Below are positions 53,186-62,584 of a stretch of DNA of 64,000 nucleotides, piece after piece (the first letter of the stretch is position 1; each line of letters opens with the position of its first letter). The stretch lies in the NCBI RefSeq assembly GCF_018145875.1, contig NZ_JAGSSV010000014.1, positions 1-64,000 on the forward strand, given 5' to 3'. Position numbers and translations under genes: made by a program. Under the pieces are notes generated by a model, which was not told the origin of the DNA, made no database searches, and worked only from the letters and a program-made list of their open reading frames with translations. Origin of the DNA: Marinomonas vulgaris. GTDB taxonomy: Bacteria; Pseudomonadota; Gammaproteobacteria; Pseudomonadales; Marinomonadaceae.

Positions 53186-53216
53186 GTCGTTAGAGCGGGG
53201 AGCGTGCTCTAACGAC
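53186..53216 (+). other. 11-bp perfect hairpin between paaZ and the TRAP genes
   Basis: GTCGTTAGAGC (53186-53196) pairs with GCTCTAACGAC (53206-53216) across a 9-nt loop. No T run follows, so it is probably a processing or stabilising element, and transcription may pass from paaZ into the transporter. Confidence 0.55.
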
Positions 53217-53284
53217 TGGCAATACCTAACGCTTCAACACGAGAACGTCGATATTAAAACAATAATTCTAAAAAGGTTTCTATT

Positions 53285-54316
53285 ATGTTGAATCTAAGAC
53301 AATCCGTAATCGCACTGCTGATGTTTATGACGGTCAGTTTTTCGGCATCCAGTTATGCACAAACTGTCTTACGGGTGGCAACCTGGTTGCCCCCAACCGA
53401 TAACCAAAACACCGTGGTATGGCCAACGTGGGCAAAATGGGTGGAAGAAGCGACAGAAGGTCGTGTGGTGGTGAAATTGGAATACGGTTTAGGTCATCCT
53501 AAAACCATGTTTCAAATTGTAGAAGATGGTATCTCAGACGCTAGCTTTAGTTTTCATGGTTATGTGCCGGGGCGTTTTACCTTGCCACAAATCATTGAAA
53601 TGCCGGGCTTAGGGGTAAATTCAGAAGCGACGTCTGTGGCGCTTTGGCGCATGTACGATAAGTACTTCAAAGCTGAAAACGAATTTGAAGAACTAGAAGT
53701 ACTGGGGTTGTTCTCCCACGGTCAAGGCACCATTCAATCGAACTTTCCTGTTAACTCCCTAGACGATTTAAAAGGCAAAAAAATTCGCGTTGGCGGCGGA
53801 GTGCAAACTTATTTAGCTGAAGCGATGGAAGTCACACCAGTCGGTGCGCCTGCGACGAAAGCTTACGAAATGCTGCAGCAAAATGTCATCGACGGAATCT
53901 TCATGCCGATGGCTCAGCAAAAAAGCCTGCGCCTAAATGAAGTCACTAAGTACATTACTATTTTCCCAGCTGGCATGTACATGGGCAGTTTTTCTATGTT
54001 CATCAATGCAGAATTTATGGACAGTTTGAGCGAGAAAGACCAAGCGGCGATCCGTGCGGTGTCTGGCGAAAAATTGTCTGCCATGGCAGGTAAAGCGTGG
54101 GACATGGGCGATTTAGATGGCTACAAAGCCGCGATAGCCGCGGGTGTTGAAATCAATGAAGTGCAAGAAGGCAGTGCTTTATCGGAGCAGTTTAATGCCT
54201 TGATGCCCGCCAGCGATCAAGCCTGGTTAGATTCTGTTGCGGACAAGAACATCGACGCGGTAGCGGTATTGAAAGAACTGCGCCACGAAGCGCGTCACTA
54301 CAACGCAGGAAACTAA
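53285..54316 (+). CDS. TRAP transporter solute-binding protein (DctP family)
   Basis: 343 residues with a signal peptide (cleavage near SSYA at about 24) and the DctP fold: LRVATWLPPTDNQN, LEYGLGHPKTMFQIVEDGISDASF, then the ligand-anchoring LKGKKIRVGGGVQTYL (Arg clamps a carboxylate) and ATKAYEMLQQNVIDGIF. It collects an organic acid in the periplasm for the DctQM permease. Location directly after paaZ makes phenylacetate or a related aromatic acid the likely ligand (inference). Confidence 0.9.
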   Translation: MLNLRQSVIALLMFMTVSFSASSYAQTVLRVATWLPPTDNQNTVVWPTWAKWVEEATEGRVVVKLEYGLGHPKTMFQIVEDGISDASFSFHGYVPGRFTLPQIIEMPGLGVNSEATSVALWRMYDKYFKAENEFEELEVLGLFSHGQGTIQSNFPVNSLDDLKGKKIRVGGGVQTYLAEAMEVTPVGAPATKAYEMLQQNVIDGIFMPMAQQKSLRLNEVTKYITIFPAGMYMGSFSMFINAEFMDSLSEKDQAAIRAVSGEKLSAMAGKAWDMGDLDGYKAAIAAGVEINEVQEGSALSEQFNALMPASDQAWLDSVADKNIDAVAVLKELRHEARHYNAGN

Positions 54317-54319
54317 ACG

Positions 54320-54835
54320 ATGGCGCTATCGCAATTTATTGCAGAGCACTATCCAGACAAGGGGCCAGCCAAGTGGCTGGCCTTTGGTCTTGAATGTGTG
54401 ACTGCCACCACGCTTTTGGCGCTGATGCTGCTTACCTGTGCGGATGTCGCTGGGCGCTATTTCTTTTCTAATTCGATTAATGGGGCCGTAGAAATTACCG
54501 AGGTGATGCTGGCCATTATGGTATTCGCGCAGATGCCGGTGATTACTTGGCGCGGCGGACACGTCATTGTGGATTTATTGGATCGCCTTTATGGGCACTT
54601 GTTGGTGAAGTTATTGGCTTTGTTTTCGGCTTTGTTGATTTCAGCGGCGTTTTATTTTGTTGCCGAACGAATGATTTATTTGGCCAGTCGATCGTTACGA
54701 CGGGGCGTGGTCACTGAGTATTTAGAATTCCCTGTTGGCTATATCGTGCAGTTTATTGCGGTAATGAGTTACCTCTGCGCTGCCACCATGATTACTTACG
54801 GCGTGTATCGCGCGATCAAATCACAAAAAGAATAA
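54320..54835 (+). CDS. TRAP transporter small permease subunit (DctQ family)
   Basis: A 171-residue protein with four helices and the DctQ features TCADVAGRYFFSNSINGAVEITEVMLAIMVF and WRGGHVIVDLL. It pairs with the large subunit for Na+-driven uptake. It begins 3 bp after the binding-protein stop. Confidence 0.9.
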   Translation: MALSQFIAEHYPDKGPAKWLAFGLECVTATTLLALMLLTCADVAGRYFFSNSINGAVEITEVMLAIMVFAQMPVITWRGGHVIVDLLDRLYGHLLVKLLALFSALLISAAFYFVAERMIYLASRSLRRGVVTEYLEFPVGYIVQFIAVMSYLCAATMITYGVYRAIKSQKE

Positions 54836-54859
54836 TAGGTTTTACCAGTAGGTTTTAGT

Positions 54860-56188
54860 ATGACAGTTGCTCTTATAGGTTTTGCGATACTTTTGATATT
54901 GATTATCGGGGTACGAATACCCATTGCGTTTGCGATGGGGATCGTGGGTTTTTTTGGTTTCTCTTATTTACAAGGTTTGAGTTTTGACAATGTGATGAGT
55001 TTTCGCTGGAGTGGTGTCTTGTCACTGGCGTCGAATCGAATTATTGATACCGCTCAGGAATACAGTTTGTCGGTGATCCCCTTGTTTATTTTGATGGGCA
55101 ACTTGGTGACCAATTCTGGTTTGTCTAATGCGCTTTATCGTGCTTCGAATGCCTTTTTGGGTCATCGTCGCGGGGGATTGTCCATGGCAACGGTAGTGGC
55201 ATGTGGTGGTTTTTCGGCGATTTGTGGGTCTTCTTTGGCGACATCGGCCACCATGGCCAAAGTAGCTATGCCTGAAATGCGCAAGTATGGCTATTCCGAT
55301 GGGTTGGCAACGGCGTCCATCGCCGCGGGCGGCACCTTGGGTATCTTGATTCCACCGAGCGTTATTTTGGTGATGTACGGCCTGCTGACCGAAACCAGTA
55401 TTCGGGAATTGTTTGCGGCCGGCTTTATCCCCGGTATGTTGGGCATTTTGTTGTATTTGTTCGCGGTGAAATACGTGGTTTGGCGCACGCCCGAAGCTGG
55501 CCCGTGCGGCGAAAAACTATCCTGGTCGCAACGCTTATCCTCAATGAATGGTGTGTGGGGCGTCTTAGCCTTGTTTATCCTGGTAATGGGCGGCATTTAC
55601 GCAGGTATTTTTACCCCAACAGAAGCAGCCGGTGTCGGAGCAGGTGGGGCTTTTTTAATCGCGCTTTTTAAAGGCACTTTGAATGTGCGTTCTTTGTTTC
55701 TGTCCTTGATTGATACCACCCGTACGACGGCCATGCTGTTCGCTGTGGTGATTGGCGCGCTGATCTTTTCGGACTTTATTAACCGTGCGGGTTTCCCTGA
55801 CGCATTGTACGAATTTGTTGTGTCATTGGATATCAGCCCATTAGGGGTGATCTTCGTCATATTGGGCATTTACATTGTGTTAGGCATGGTGTTTGAGAGC
55901 CTGTCTATGATGCTGCTGACGGTGCCAATTTTTTATCCTTTGGTACAAAGCCTTGGGTTTGATCTGGTGTGGTTCGGGATCATTGTCGTCGTGGTGACTG
56001 AAATCAGCTTGATCACACCGCCTGTTGGCATGAATGTTTTTGTGTTGAGCGCGGTGCTCAAAGGGGTAAAGCCGGGCACTATTTTCAAAGGGGTGACGCC
56101 TTTTTGGTGCGCTGACATAGTGCGACTTATGCTGATTACGCTTGTGCCCGCTGTCGCGATGATTTTACCGGAGATATTGTACAGATAG
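54860..56188 (+). CDS. TRAP transporter large permease subunit (DctM family)
   Basis: A 442-residue protein with about 12 helices: VRIPIAFAMGIVGFFGF, SVIPLFILMGNLVTNSGL, the conserved GGFSAICGSSLATSATMAKVAMPEM, ASIAAGGTLGILIPPSVILVMYG and SLITPPVGMNVFVLSAV loops. This is the channel subunit of the TRAP system. It ends the paa/TRAP array; no clear terminator is visible in the 99 bp to the convergent gene. Confidence 0.92.
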   Translation: MTVALIGFAILLILIIGVRIPIAFAMGIVGFFGFSYLQGLSFDNVMSFRWSGVLSLASNRIIDTAQEYSLSVIPLFILMGNLVTNSGLSNALYRASNAFLGHRRGGLSMATVVACGGFSAICGSSLATSATMAKVAMPEMRKYGYSDGLATASIAAGGTLGILIPPSVILVMYGLLTETSIRELFAAGFIPGMLGILLYLFAVKYVVWRTPEAGPCGEKLSWSQRLSSMNGVWGVLALFILVMGGIYAGIFTPTEAAGVGAGGAFLIALFKGTLNVRSLFLSLIDTTRTTAMLFAVVIGALIFSDFINRAGFPDALYEFVVSLDISPLGVIFVILGIYIVLGMVFESLSMMLLTVPIFYPLVQSLGFDLVWFGIIVVVVTEISLITPPVGMNVFVLSAVLKGVKPGTIFKGVTPFWCADIVRLMLITLVPAVAMILPEILYR

Positions 56189-56287
56189 GGTGGGTATTTA
56201 TTCCTATCGATTCAACACTATGTGGTGACTTGTGATACTCACTTTCAGCGTGATTAGATGAGACTCTTTCGCCAAGTAAGGTTCGCT

Positions 56288-58132
56288 TTATTTGGCTTTT
56301 TTCATGGCATACATGCGTTGGTCTGCCAGTGAAATCCATTCTCGATCACTGTGTGCTTCTTCTCTTGTGGCAATGCCATAGCTTGCGTTCATAGTGTGGA
56401 AGCCCCCTTTTTGAGTGCCTGTCACGGCTTCGAACATAAAGTCATTAATGCTGTCGATGGTAGTGGTATTATCGATCAATATGGCAAATTCATCACCTCC
56501 AGTACGAAACAAGGCCGCATAGCTTGATGTAAAACGGAGCCTTAATTGCTCGCTGTAGGTTTGTATAAGCTCATCGCCTTTTTGATGGCCGTAATTGTCG
56601 TTGTAGGGTTTTAAACCATCGATGTCGATAATGAGCAAATAATAGTAATCAGGGCGATCAAACGCTTTTAAAAAGGCATGCCGATTACCAAATCGTGTCA
56701 GCTGATCTTCTACAGCCATGGTCTGCAATTGCTGGCTTCGTCGGCGCAACTGCAACCACATGAGAAGAATAGTGGCTGCAATGACAGTAAGCGCAAAAAT
56801 GGCCCATACGAAAAAAGAAACCTGTAGCTTTGCACGTTTTTCATTGGCTTGGGCAAGTGCCAGCTGAGTCGATATTAGGGCTTTTTGTTGTTCTAAACGT
56901 TGATTGCGTTGTTGAAACTCCAAGTTGGCAATGGCGATTCGATTAATGCGTTGATGCTCTTCAATAAAGGCATCATGGTAACGGCGGTAATACGCCAGCG
57001 CACTGTCATATTGTCCAAGTTTCATTAGGACATCGACATAGTCTAAATACGCTTCTGGTGGATTGCCTTGACGAATCCCCGACGGCGATTCGATGGCTTC
57101 TTTCAGCAAGATTTCTGCTTCGGTTAGATTACCAAAATAAGACTGCATATAGCCAAGCTGGCGAGTGGCGTCTTTTATGTAGTCTTCATTGCCGACCTCT
57201 TGTGCGAGGGCAAAGGTGCTCCTTGCCAGTGCAAGCGCTTGATCAAATTGTTTGAGATCACGCAACACGTCAATGTGAACCAACGAAAAATACAGAAAAT
57301 AGTCACGTCTAGGGTCAACAGGGTTCGCCAAATAATCGGCTATCACCTTCATGGCTTCTTGAGAGCGCTGTTGGCGATTAAGAGCAGAGGCCAAAATCGC
57401 GTTTAAATAGCTAATGGCGTCAACACGGCCGTCGGGGATCATGGCGAGGGCTTTTCGAGAAAACGTCTCGGCTTGCTGGTATTCCCGCGCGTGAAGAAAC
57501 GCTTCTCCGAGCAATATATAAATGACAAAAATGGAAGGGTGCTGCTCATCTATGCTTCGAAACCAAGTTTCTGCCTGATAGAAGTAAGGTAAGGCCTGCG
57601 CTACTCGCTGTTGTCGTACCAAGAGTTGCCCGTAAATATGATACAAGTTGGCTTGGGTGGTTTTGCTGTCTTTGGTGCTTGGTGACCAGGTTTTAATGTC
57701 ATTAAGTTCTTGTTCAATCATGGATTTAGCTAAGCTGAACTCTGAAAAATACATCAGATCGTAACTGATGATCATCATCCAACGATAACGCACGGCTTCT
57801 TGTAATCTTGTTGCTGCTTCGCTTCTTAGATAATTGACCGCCACGCGGGCGGCCTCTCGTTGGGCCGTTTTACGCAGCAACAAGCTGGTTTTGGCACTGG
57901 CATCAGTGTAAGCGACTTCTGTCAGCTCATCGGAACGAGTTATTAATTGGGGCAGAGCGTCCTTAATGCTATCAAGGTTGCCTGCTTGTGCCGCTTCTTG
58001 CATCTCGGCCAAAAGATCTTCTGCTTCATTGGCAAAGGCAGATGAGGCAAACAGCACGCATAATAAAGAAAAACAGTAAGCAAAACGTGCGATGGTATGT
58101 GGGAAGAGGGATTTTACATAGTGCATAGTCAT
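56288..58132 (-). CDS. Periplasmic-TPR, membrane-anchored diguanylate cyclase (GGDEF)
   Basis: A 614-residue protein. A signal peptide (to about 34, SSAFA) is followed by a roughly 390-residue periplasmic region of TPR-like helices (LARSTFALAQEVGNEDYIKDATRQLGYM), a coiled coil (QQRNQRLEQQKALISTQLALA) and one membrane helix (about 440-460). A cytoplasmic GGDEF domain is intact: DQLTRFGNRHAFLKAF, DGLKPYNDNYGHQKGDEL and LFRTGGDEFAILI. It probably makes c-di-GMP in response to an envelope signal. The RxxD inhibitory site before GGDEF is absent. Confidence 0.88.
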   Translation of the reverse strand: MTMHYVKSLFPHTIARFAYCFSLLCVLFASSAFANEAEDLLAEMQEAAQAGNLDSIKDALPQLITRSDELTEVAYTDASAKTSLLLRKTAQREAARVAVNYLRSEAATRLQEAVRYRWMMIISYDLMYFSEFSLAKSMIEQELNDIKTWSPSTKDSKTTQANLYHIYGQLLVRQQRVAQALPYFYQAETWFRSIDEQHPSIFVIYILLGEAFLHAREYQQAETFSRKALAMIPDGRVDAISYLNAILASALNRQQRSQEAMKVIADYLANPVDPRRDYFLYFSLVHIDVLRDLKQFDQALALARSTFALAQEVGNEDYIKDATRQLGYMQSYFGNLTEAEILLKEAIESPSGIRQGNPPEAYLDYVDVLMKLGQYDSALAYYRRYHDAFIEEHQRINRIAIANLEFQQRNQRLEQQKALISTQLALAQANEKRAKLQVSFFVWAIFALTVIAATILLMWLQLRRRSQQLQTMAVEDQLTRFGNRHAFLKAFDRPDYYYLLIIDIDGLKPYNDNYGHQKGDELIQTYSEQLRLRFTSSYAALFRTGGDEFAILIDNTTTIDSINDFMFEAVTGTQKGGFHTMNASYGIATREEAHSDREWISLADQRMYAMKKAK

Positions 58133-58350
58133 CGCCTTATATTCGTCTTCGTAAGATAAAACGATACGTGAAGTATTGTCAAAACCTATGGTGACATTAT
58201 GCAGAATATCTAGCTTACTCAGATAATATGATACAAATGTTTTATTTTTTGATTTATATCATACATAAGTGTTTGAATTTGTTTGTGTGGGTTTACTGGC
58301 AAGTAACTTGCTTTTTCAGCAATCTCTAATGTTTATATCGGGATTGTATT

Positions 58351-60342
58351 GTGGACTCGTTTTTAGCTTTAAATCAAACAACTATTAAACGCTTCATTAA
58401 AGGAGTAGAGCGGTACGATAAAACCTTGCAGTCGTTAAGTTCGTGGTGGGAAAAAATCGCCTTGGTTGGCAAAATTAATAGCTTCGAAGTCGCGTCTACT
58501 ATATTAGAGGATATGGACAGCACATTAAGCCAGTTTCATATATTGCAAAAACGCTTGATTGAAAATTTAACCAATGAACATGCTCGAAAAATCATAGCGC
58601 AGGATGTGTTGCGCTGCCAAATGGCAATCGATGTGCTTATTCGAAACTTATTTGAGCGAACCGCTGATATCGGTTTTTTAGCTACAGATTCGAATATAAT
58701 TCATTTTTTGAGTGATATAGGTAACAGAGAGAAGCATTTAACGTTTATGACGACACAAATGCGAGCTTACGCTGATATTTATTCTGTTTATCGTGATGTT
58801 ATATTGGTGACAGCGGATCAAAATCTCGTGTTTCAATTAAGTCAGCCAGAGCGCCGCGGAAGACTTTCAGAATCTTTTATTCAACAAGCATTAGATATAC
58901 CAGATCAATATGTTGAGTATTTTGGTCCCACGGCGTTAATTCCAGACCAACAATCTTATCTTTTATATGCGCAAGCGGTTTTCTATGAAGAGAAGGTAGT
59001 TGGCGTATTGGTCTTATGTTTTCGTTTTAAAAATGAACTTGAAGGCATAACGAACGACCTTTTATTTACCGAGGAAAAGAATCCTTTTTTGCTTGCAAAC
59101 GGTGCGGGCGATATTATTTTCGCACCACAAAGTACAGCTAAAGATTGCCCACGAAGAGTACAACTGGATAAGCCGTTAGATATCGTGTCTATTCAACGTA
59201 AAGACTCGGTTCAAGTTGTTATGAAGGGGCAGCCTTATCAAGGGTATGCGGGACCAGATAACTGGCATACGGTATCATTGTTGGCCTTGGCAAACATGGA
59301 TCAACGTGACGAGGATGTGTCAAGCAAGAAGGAAGATCAGTTAGATCTAGGCGGCTTAATATCCCCTGACTTGTTTGATATTCGCTGCAAATCCATCGCC
59401 ATTAACGATGATCTAGAATTGATTGTTTTGAACGGGATTATCACCGCAGCACGAGAAGACGCGGTAGAGTTTGTGCCGGTATTAGAAGCGATTAAGCAAA
59501 TAGGTCGAGACATAGACAATGTGTTTGAGACGTCCATCTCCGCTTTGTTTTCCACCATTATATCGGGTCAGCTAAACGCCATACGCCTACAAGCCAGTTT
59601 GGCCGTAAACATCATGGATCGTAATTTATACGAACGGGCAAACGATTGTCGCTGGTGGGCGCTTAATAGTGCTCTGCAAACATTATTAGCCGGTAAAGAA
59701 GTCAATACCAACAGGATTCGCCATATCCTTGGGAAGATTCATTCGTTGTATACGGTTTATCATACTTTGTATGTTTACGATAAAAACCGACACTATGTCG
59801 CCTTTTCAGACGACCATTATGCAGACAAATTAGGTCAACCGATCGAAGTAAATTCGGGTGGTAAAGAGGCGCTAGAATGTACAGATATTTATCGTTACAG
59901 TGTGTCTGAGTTTATGCCTTTCGAGTGTTGTGATGGACATTACACTTACATCTATAATGCAGGAATATTACATCCAGATATGCCTGATAAGGTGGTCGGA
60001 GGTATTGGTATCGTGTTTGACTCGGCAACAGAATTCACCGCGATTTTGAAAGATATTCTGCCAAAGGAAAATGGCGTGGTAAAAGAGGGGAGCCAGTCGC
60101 TGTTTACGTCATTAGATGGGAAAGTGATTGCCAGCTCTTCAGATTATCATCAGGTGGGAAGCTTCTTTCGGCCAGATATTGATAAGTCCGAATTAGTCCG
60201 GCACGGCACGTTTGCTACGATCGCCACAATAGAAAATACCGCCTACATAATTGGTGCCGCAACGTCCAGCGGCTACCGAGAATATAAACGACAAGATGGC
60301 TATGACAATACCATCGTTGCTTGGGTTTTAGTGCCTTGTTAG
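58351..60342 (+). CDS. Soluble tandem sensor-domain (Cache-like) protein, no output domain
   Basis: A 663-residue protein starting at GTG 58351. No signal peptide or membrane helix is visible. The N half contains IRNLFERTADIGFLATDSNI, followed by YSVYRDVILVTADQNLVFQL; the C half repeats the pattern as MDRNLYERANDCRWWALNSA, then YTVYHTLYVYDKNRHYVAFS. Each copy leads into a PAS/Cache-like ligand-binding module (GFLATD..., GGIGIVFDSATEF..., TSLDGKVIASSSDYHQVGS). I infer an internal duplication giving a cytoplasmic double sensor. It may work with the neighbouring GGDEF proteins or a chemotaxis complex; function unknown. Confidence 0.7.
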   Translation: MDSFLALNQTTIKRFIKGVERYDKTLQSLSSWWEKIALVGKINSFEVASTILEDMDSTLSQFHILQKRLIENLTNEHARKIIAQDVLRCQMAIDVLIRNLFERTADIGFLATDSNIIHFLSDIGNREKHLTFMTTQMRAYADIYSVYRDVILVTADQNLVFQLSQPERRGRLSESFIQQALDIPDQYVEYFGPTALIPDQQSYLLYAQAVFYEEKVVGVLVLCFRFKNELEGITNDLLFTEEKNPFLLANGAGDIIFAPQSTAKDCPRRVQLDKPLDIVSIQRKDSVQVVMKGQPYQGYAGPDNWHTVSLLALANMDQRDEDVSSKKEDQLDLGGLISPDLFDIRCKSIAINDDLELIVLNGIITAAREDAVEFVPVLEAIKQIGRDIDNVFETSISALFSTIISGQLNAIRLQASLAVNIMDRNLYERANDCRWWALNSALQTLLAGKEVNTNRIRHILGKIHSLYTVYHTLYVYDKNRHYVAFSDDHYADKLGQPIEVNSGGKEALECTDIYRYSVSEFMPFECCDGHYTYIYNAGILHPDMPDKVVGGIGIVFDSATEFTAILKDILPKENGVVKEGSQSLFTSLDGKVIASSSDYHQVGSFFRPDIDKSELVRHGTFATIATIENTAYIIGAATSSGYREYKRQDGYDNTIVAWVLVPC

Positions 60343-60349
60343 GGTTTGT

Positions 60350-60547
60350 TTAGTAAGTCTCGTTCTCTGAACGCACCGATATGGTTTGTGAGCCATCAAA
60401 GTCGACCCCGATATTGAAGACAATGGGGCGACAGCACACTTGGCAGTCTTCGATGTATTCTTGGTCATCGTCTAAAGTTTCAATAATGACATCAATAACC
60501 TCTCCGCAATAGGGACAGGAAATGGCTTCTTCTATTAATTCGCTCAT
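60350..60547 (-). CDS. CPXCG-motif small cysteine-rich protein
   Basis: A 65-residue protein with CPYCG at residues 11-15 and CQVCC about 25 residues later (YIEDCQVCCRPI), a small zinc-ribbon of the CPXCG family found widely in proteobacteria. Acidic between the knuckles. Function unknown. Its stop lies 7 bp from the end of the convergent sensor gene. Confidence 0.88.
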   Translation of the reverse strand: MSELIEEAISCPYCGEVIDVIIETLDDDQEYIEDCQVCCRPIVFNIGVDFDGSQTISVRSENETY

Positions 60548-60613
60548 GGCTTTCTCGCTTTGGAAATGAATTTGCGATAGTTACGATTCAATACTTTTTC
60601 TGGACTGAAATAA

Positions 60614-62272
60614 TTATTTTTTGCCAGCCGTTAAAGGGCCAATTTTTTCGGATATGAGCGACGCTCGGCTAATCCACACTTGATTACGGCCTTTTCTTTT
60701 GGATTGGTTAAGCGCTTTAACAGCGAAAGAGAAAACGCCTTGAGGCGCATCGTATTCATCAATAAAAAAAGCTAAGCCAATAGAAACTGTTAAGCTTAGA
60801 GACACCTGATAATAGCTGGAATTAAAAGGGTTTTTTTGAACATACGTCTGAATGCGTTTTATCAAAGAAAGTGCTTCAAAAGGGGACAGCCCTTCTGTAC
60901 AAATGACAAATAAATCTTCTTCATAACGAGCAAAAAACGGGTCTTTGTAGCTGCTCCCAAGGTTTTTGATCACATCACTTAGCCAAGTAACAATGAGATC
61001 ACCCACATCCCGATTATGTATGTCATTGATTTTTTCGAAATGATCAACGTTAATGACAATCATACTTAATGGGCCGGTGTTCTGTTTGTTTTTCCATTTT
61101 TCATGTAACTGTTCACAGTGGAGATCGTAACCTCGTTTGTTGGCGACTCCGGTTAAGTTGTCCTTAAGCATTTCTTGAGGAGCAATGCCAAGATTTTTAG
61201 ACATGGTTGCGACGTTACTCTCCATACTGAGTATCTGTGCTTGCTGGGACTCAATAATGTCTTTTTGCTCTCTAATAACGCGGTTTTGATTGTTGATGAA
61301 ATCGTTCATCGAAGACTGCATCATTTTTACCTGATACAGCATTTGATCACGCATGGTGTCGACATTGACTTCGTTGTTGCCAGTGTGTTCCAGCTCTTCG
61401 ATAAAGCCATCAAAGCGTTTGACAAAACTGGACAATGATCGTGATGATTTGTCGTTTGTTGTGCTGCTGTCACTTATTTTATTGGCCATGGATTTCAAGT
61501 AACTGGCTAGATTTCCGAGGTATTCTTTCTCTTTTTCTGTTCTTCTATCGTTAATTCTGTGCATAGACCACGACAATCTCGACAGTATGTCCATGGATTC
61601 AAAAAACTTGGTTTTCCCTTCGTGTACCTTTAATCCAACTACCTCTTCTCTGATGGCTCTGATGTCATCATTTTTGGGGTTCTCTTTAACTAAAATGGTA
61701 CTTAACCGGTCTAAATCAACACTCAGCCTATTCGTTGCAATCGCTATATCGGCGTGCATTATTTTTTCAACGCCTTCAGAATAAGCGCTAGGTATAAGGC
61801 TCTTACCGCCATAGGTAGCTTGAATAGCCGAGCTAACAGCAATGGAAATGTCTTGAGAAATAGACGAAATTTCATCTAATGATTCATGAATAGATAATTC
61901 ACCAGAGCGTAATTTGGACTTTAAGGTAAGAATTGAGCGTTCTTGTTTCTTATTGAAAATTCGTTGATCGAAGGAAGAAAAATTACTCAACAGTGTTGAA
62001 ATAGCCTGTTTAATGTCTTCTTTGTCTGATCTCATGCCTTTTCTAATATGATCCGACAGGATGACCAACTGCGAATAAATTGCCCCGATGTTTTCAGAAA
62101 CCAGAAGACCCTGACAAGATAAAATGGCTTTATCAATTGGAGCGGATAAATTAGGATGTATTTCTTTTAAGGATTGTAACAGGGAAAAAACACCTTCTAA
62201 TATGACCAAACTTTTCTTTTTCTCAAGTGGATTGTTAGTTGAAACTTTGGAGTTTGATTGTAATTTAGACAT
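60614..62272 (-). CDS. GGDEF-domain protein with degenerate active site
   Basis: 552 residues from the ATG at 62272; a GTG three codons earlier is an alternative and neither has a good SD. The first roughly 350 residues are soluble, mostly helical and coiled-coil (NNQNRVIREQKDIIESQQAQILSMES). The C-terminal GGDEF domain has DNLTGVANKRGYDLHCEQL and VINVDHFEKINDIHNRDVGD, but the signature reads RYEEDLFVI in place of RYGGDEFVI: both glycines are Glu and the metal-binding Glu is Leu. It probably cannot make c-di-GMP and may act as a binding or partner protein. Confidence 0.82.
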   Translation of the reverse strand: MSKLQSNSKVSTNNPLEKKKSLVILEGVFSLLQSLKEIHPNLSAPIDKAILSCQGLLVSENIGAIYSQLVILSDHIRKGMRSDKEDIKQAISTLLSNFSSFDQRIFNKKQERSILTLKSKLRSGELSIHESLDEISSISQDISIAVSSAIQATYGGKSLIPSAYSEGVEKIMHADIAIATNRLSVDLDRLSTILVKENPKNDDIRAIREEVVGLKVHEGKTKFFESMDILSRLSWSMHRINDRRTEKEKEYLGNLASYLKSMANKISDSSTTNDKSSRSLSSFVKRFDGFIEELEHTGNNEVNVDTMRDQMLYQVKMMQSSMNDFINNQNRVIREQKDIIESQQAQILSMESNVATMSKNLGIAPQEMLKDNLTGVANKRGYDLHCEQLHEKWKNKQNTGPLSMIVINVDHFEKINDIHNRDVGDLIVTWLSDVIKNLGSSYKDPFFARYEEDLFVICTEGLSPFEALSLIKRIQTYVQKNPFNSSYYQVSLSLTVSIGLAFFIDEYDAPQGVFSFAVKALNQSKRKGRNQVWISRASLISEKIGPLTAGKK

Positions 62273-62281
62273 GAAAGGCAC

Positions 62282-62584
62282 ACCAAAAAAATTGAAGAGT
62301 AATAGTAGAAATGAAAGAGAAAATAATTTTTACAGCAAGGTGCGTTTGTGTATAAAAATCATCAAATGTCGTCCTTGAAGAGAATATAAAAATTGAGTGT
62401 TAATACTTGTCAGCAAATTACATGAAGGGCGGTTAGTGTGTCTACGTTTGCGTACAAAAGGTTACACAAAGCAATCAAAACAATAACAATAAAGTGGTCG
62501 AGATAAGTTAAAGAAACTGTTCGCTTTTGATTCAATGCAGACAGCTTTGTGATGCTATTGATTAGACGTTCCGGCTGTCGAGCG
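62282..62584. other. Gene-poor gap before the Cache-GGDEF gene end
   Basis: About 300 AT-rich bp. I see no supported gene, terminator or repeat. A short minus-strand frame here overlaps the next gene's end and lacks any family feature. Confidence 0.5.
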
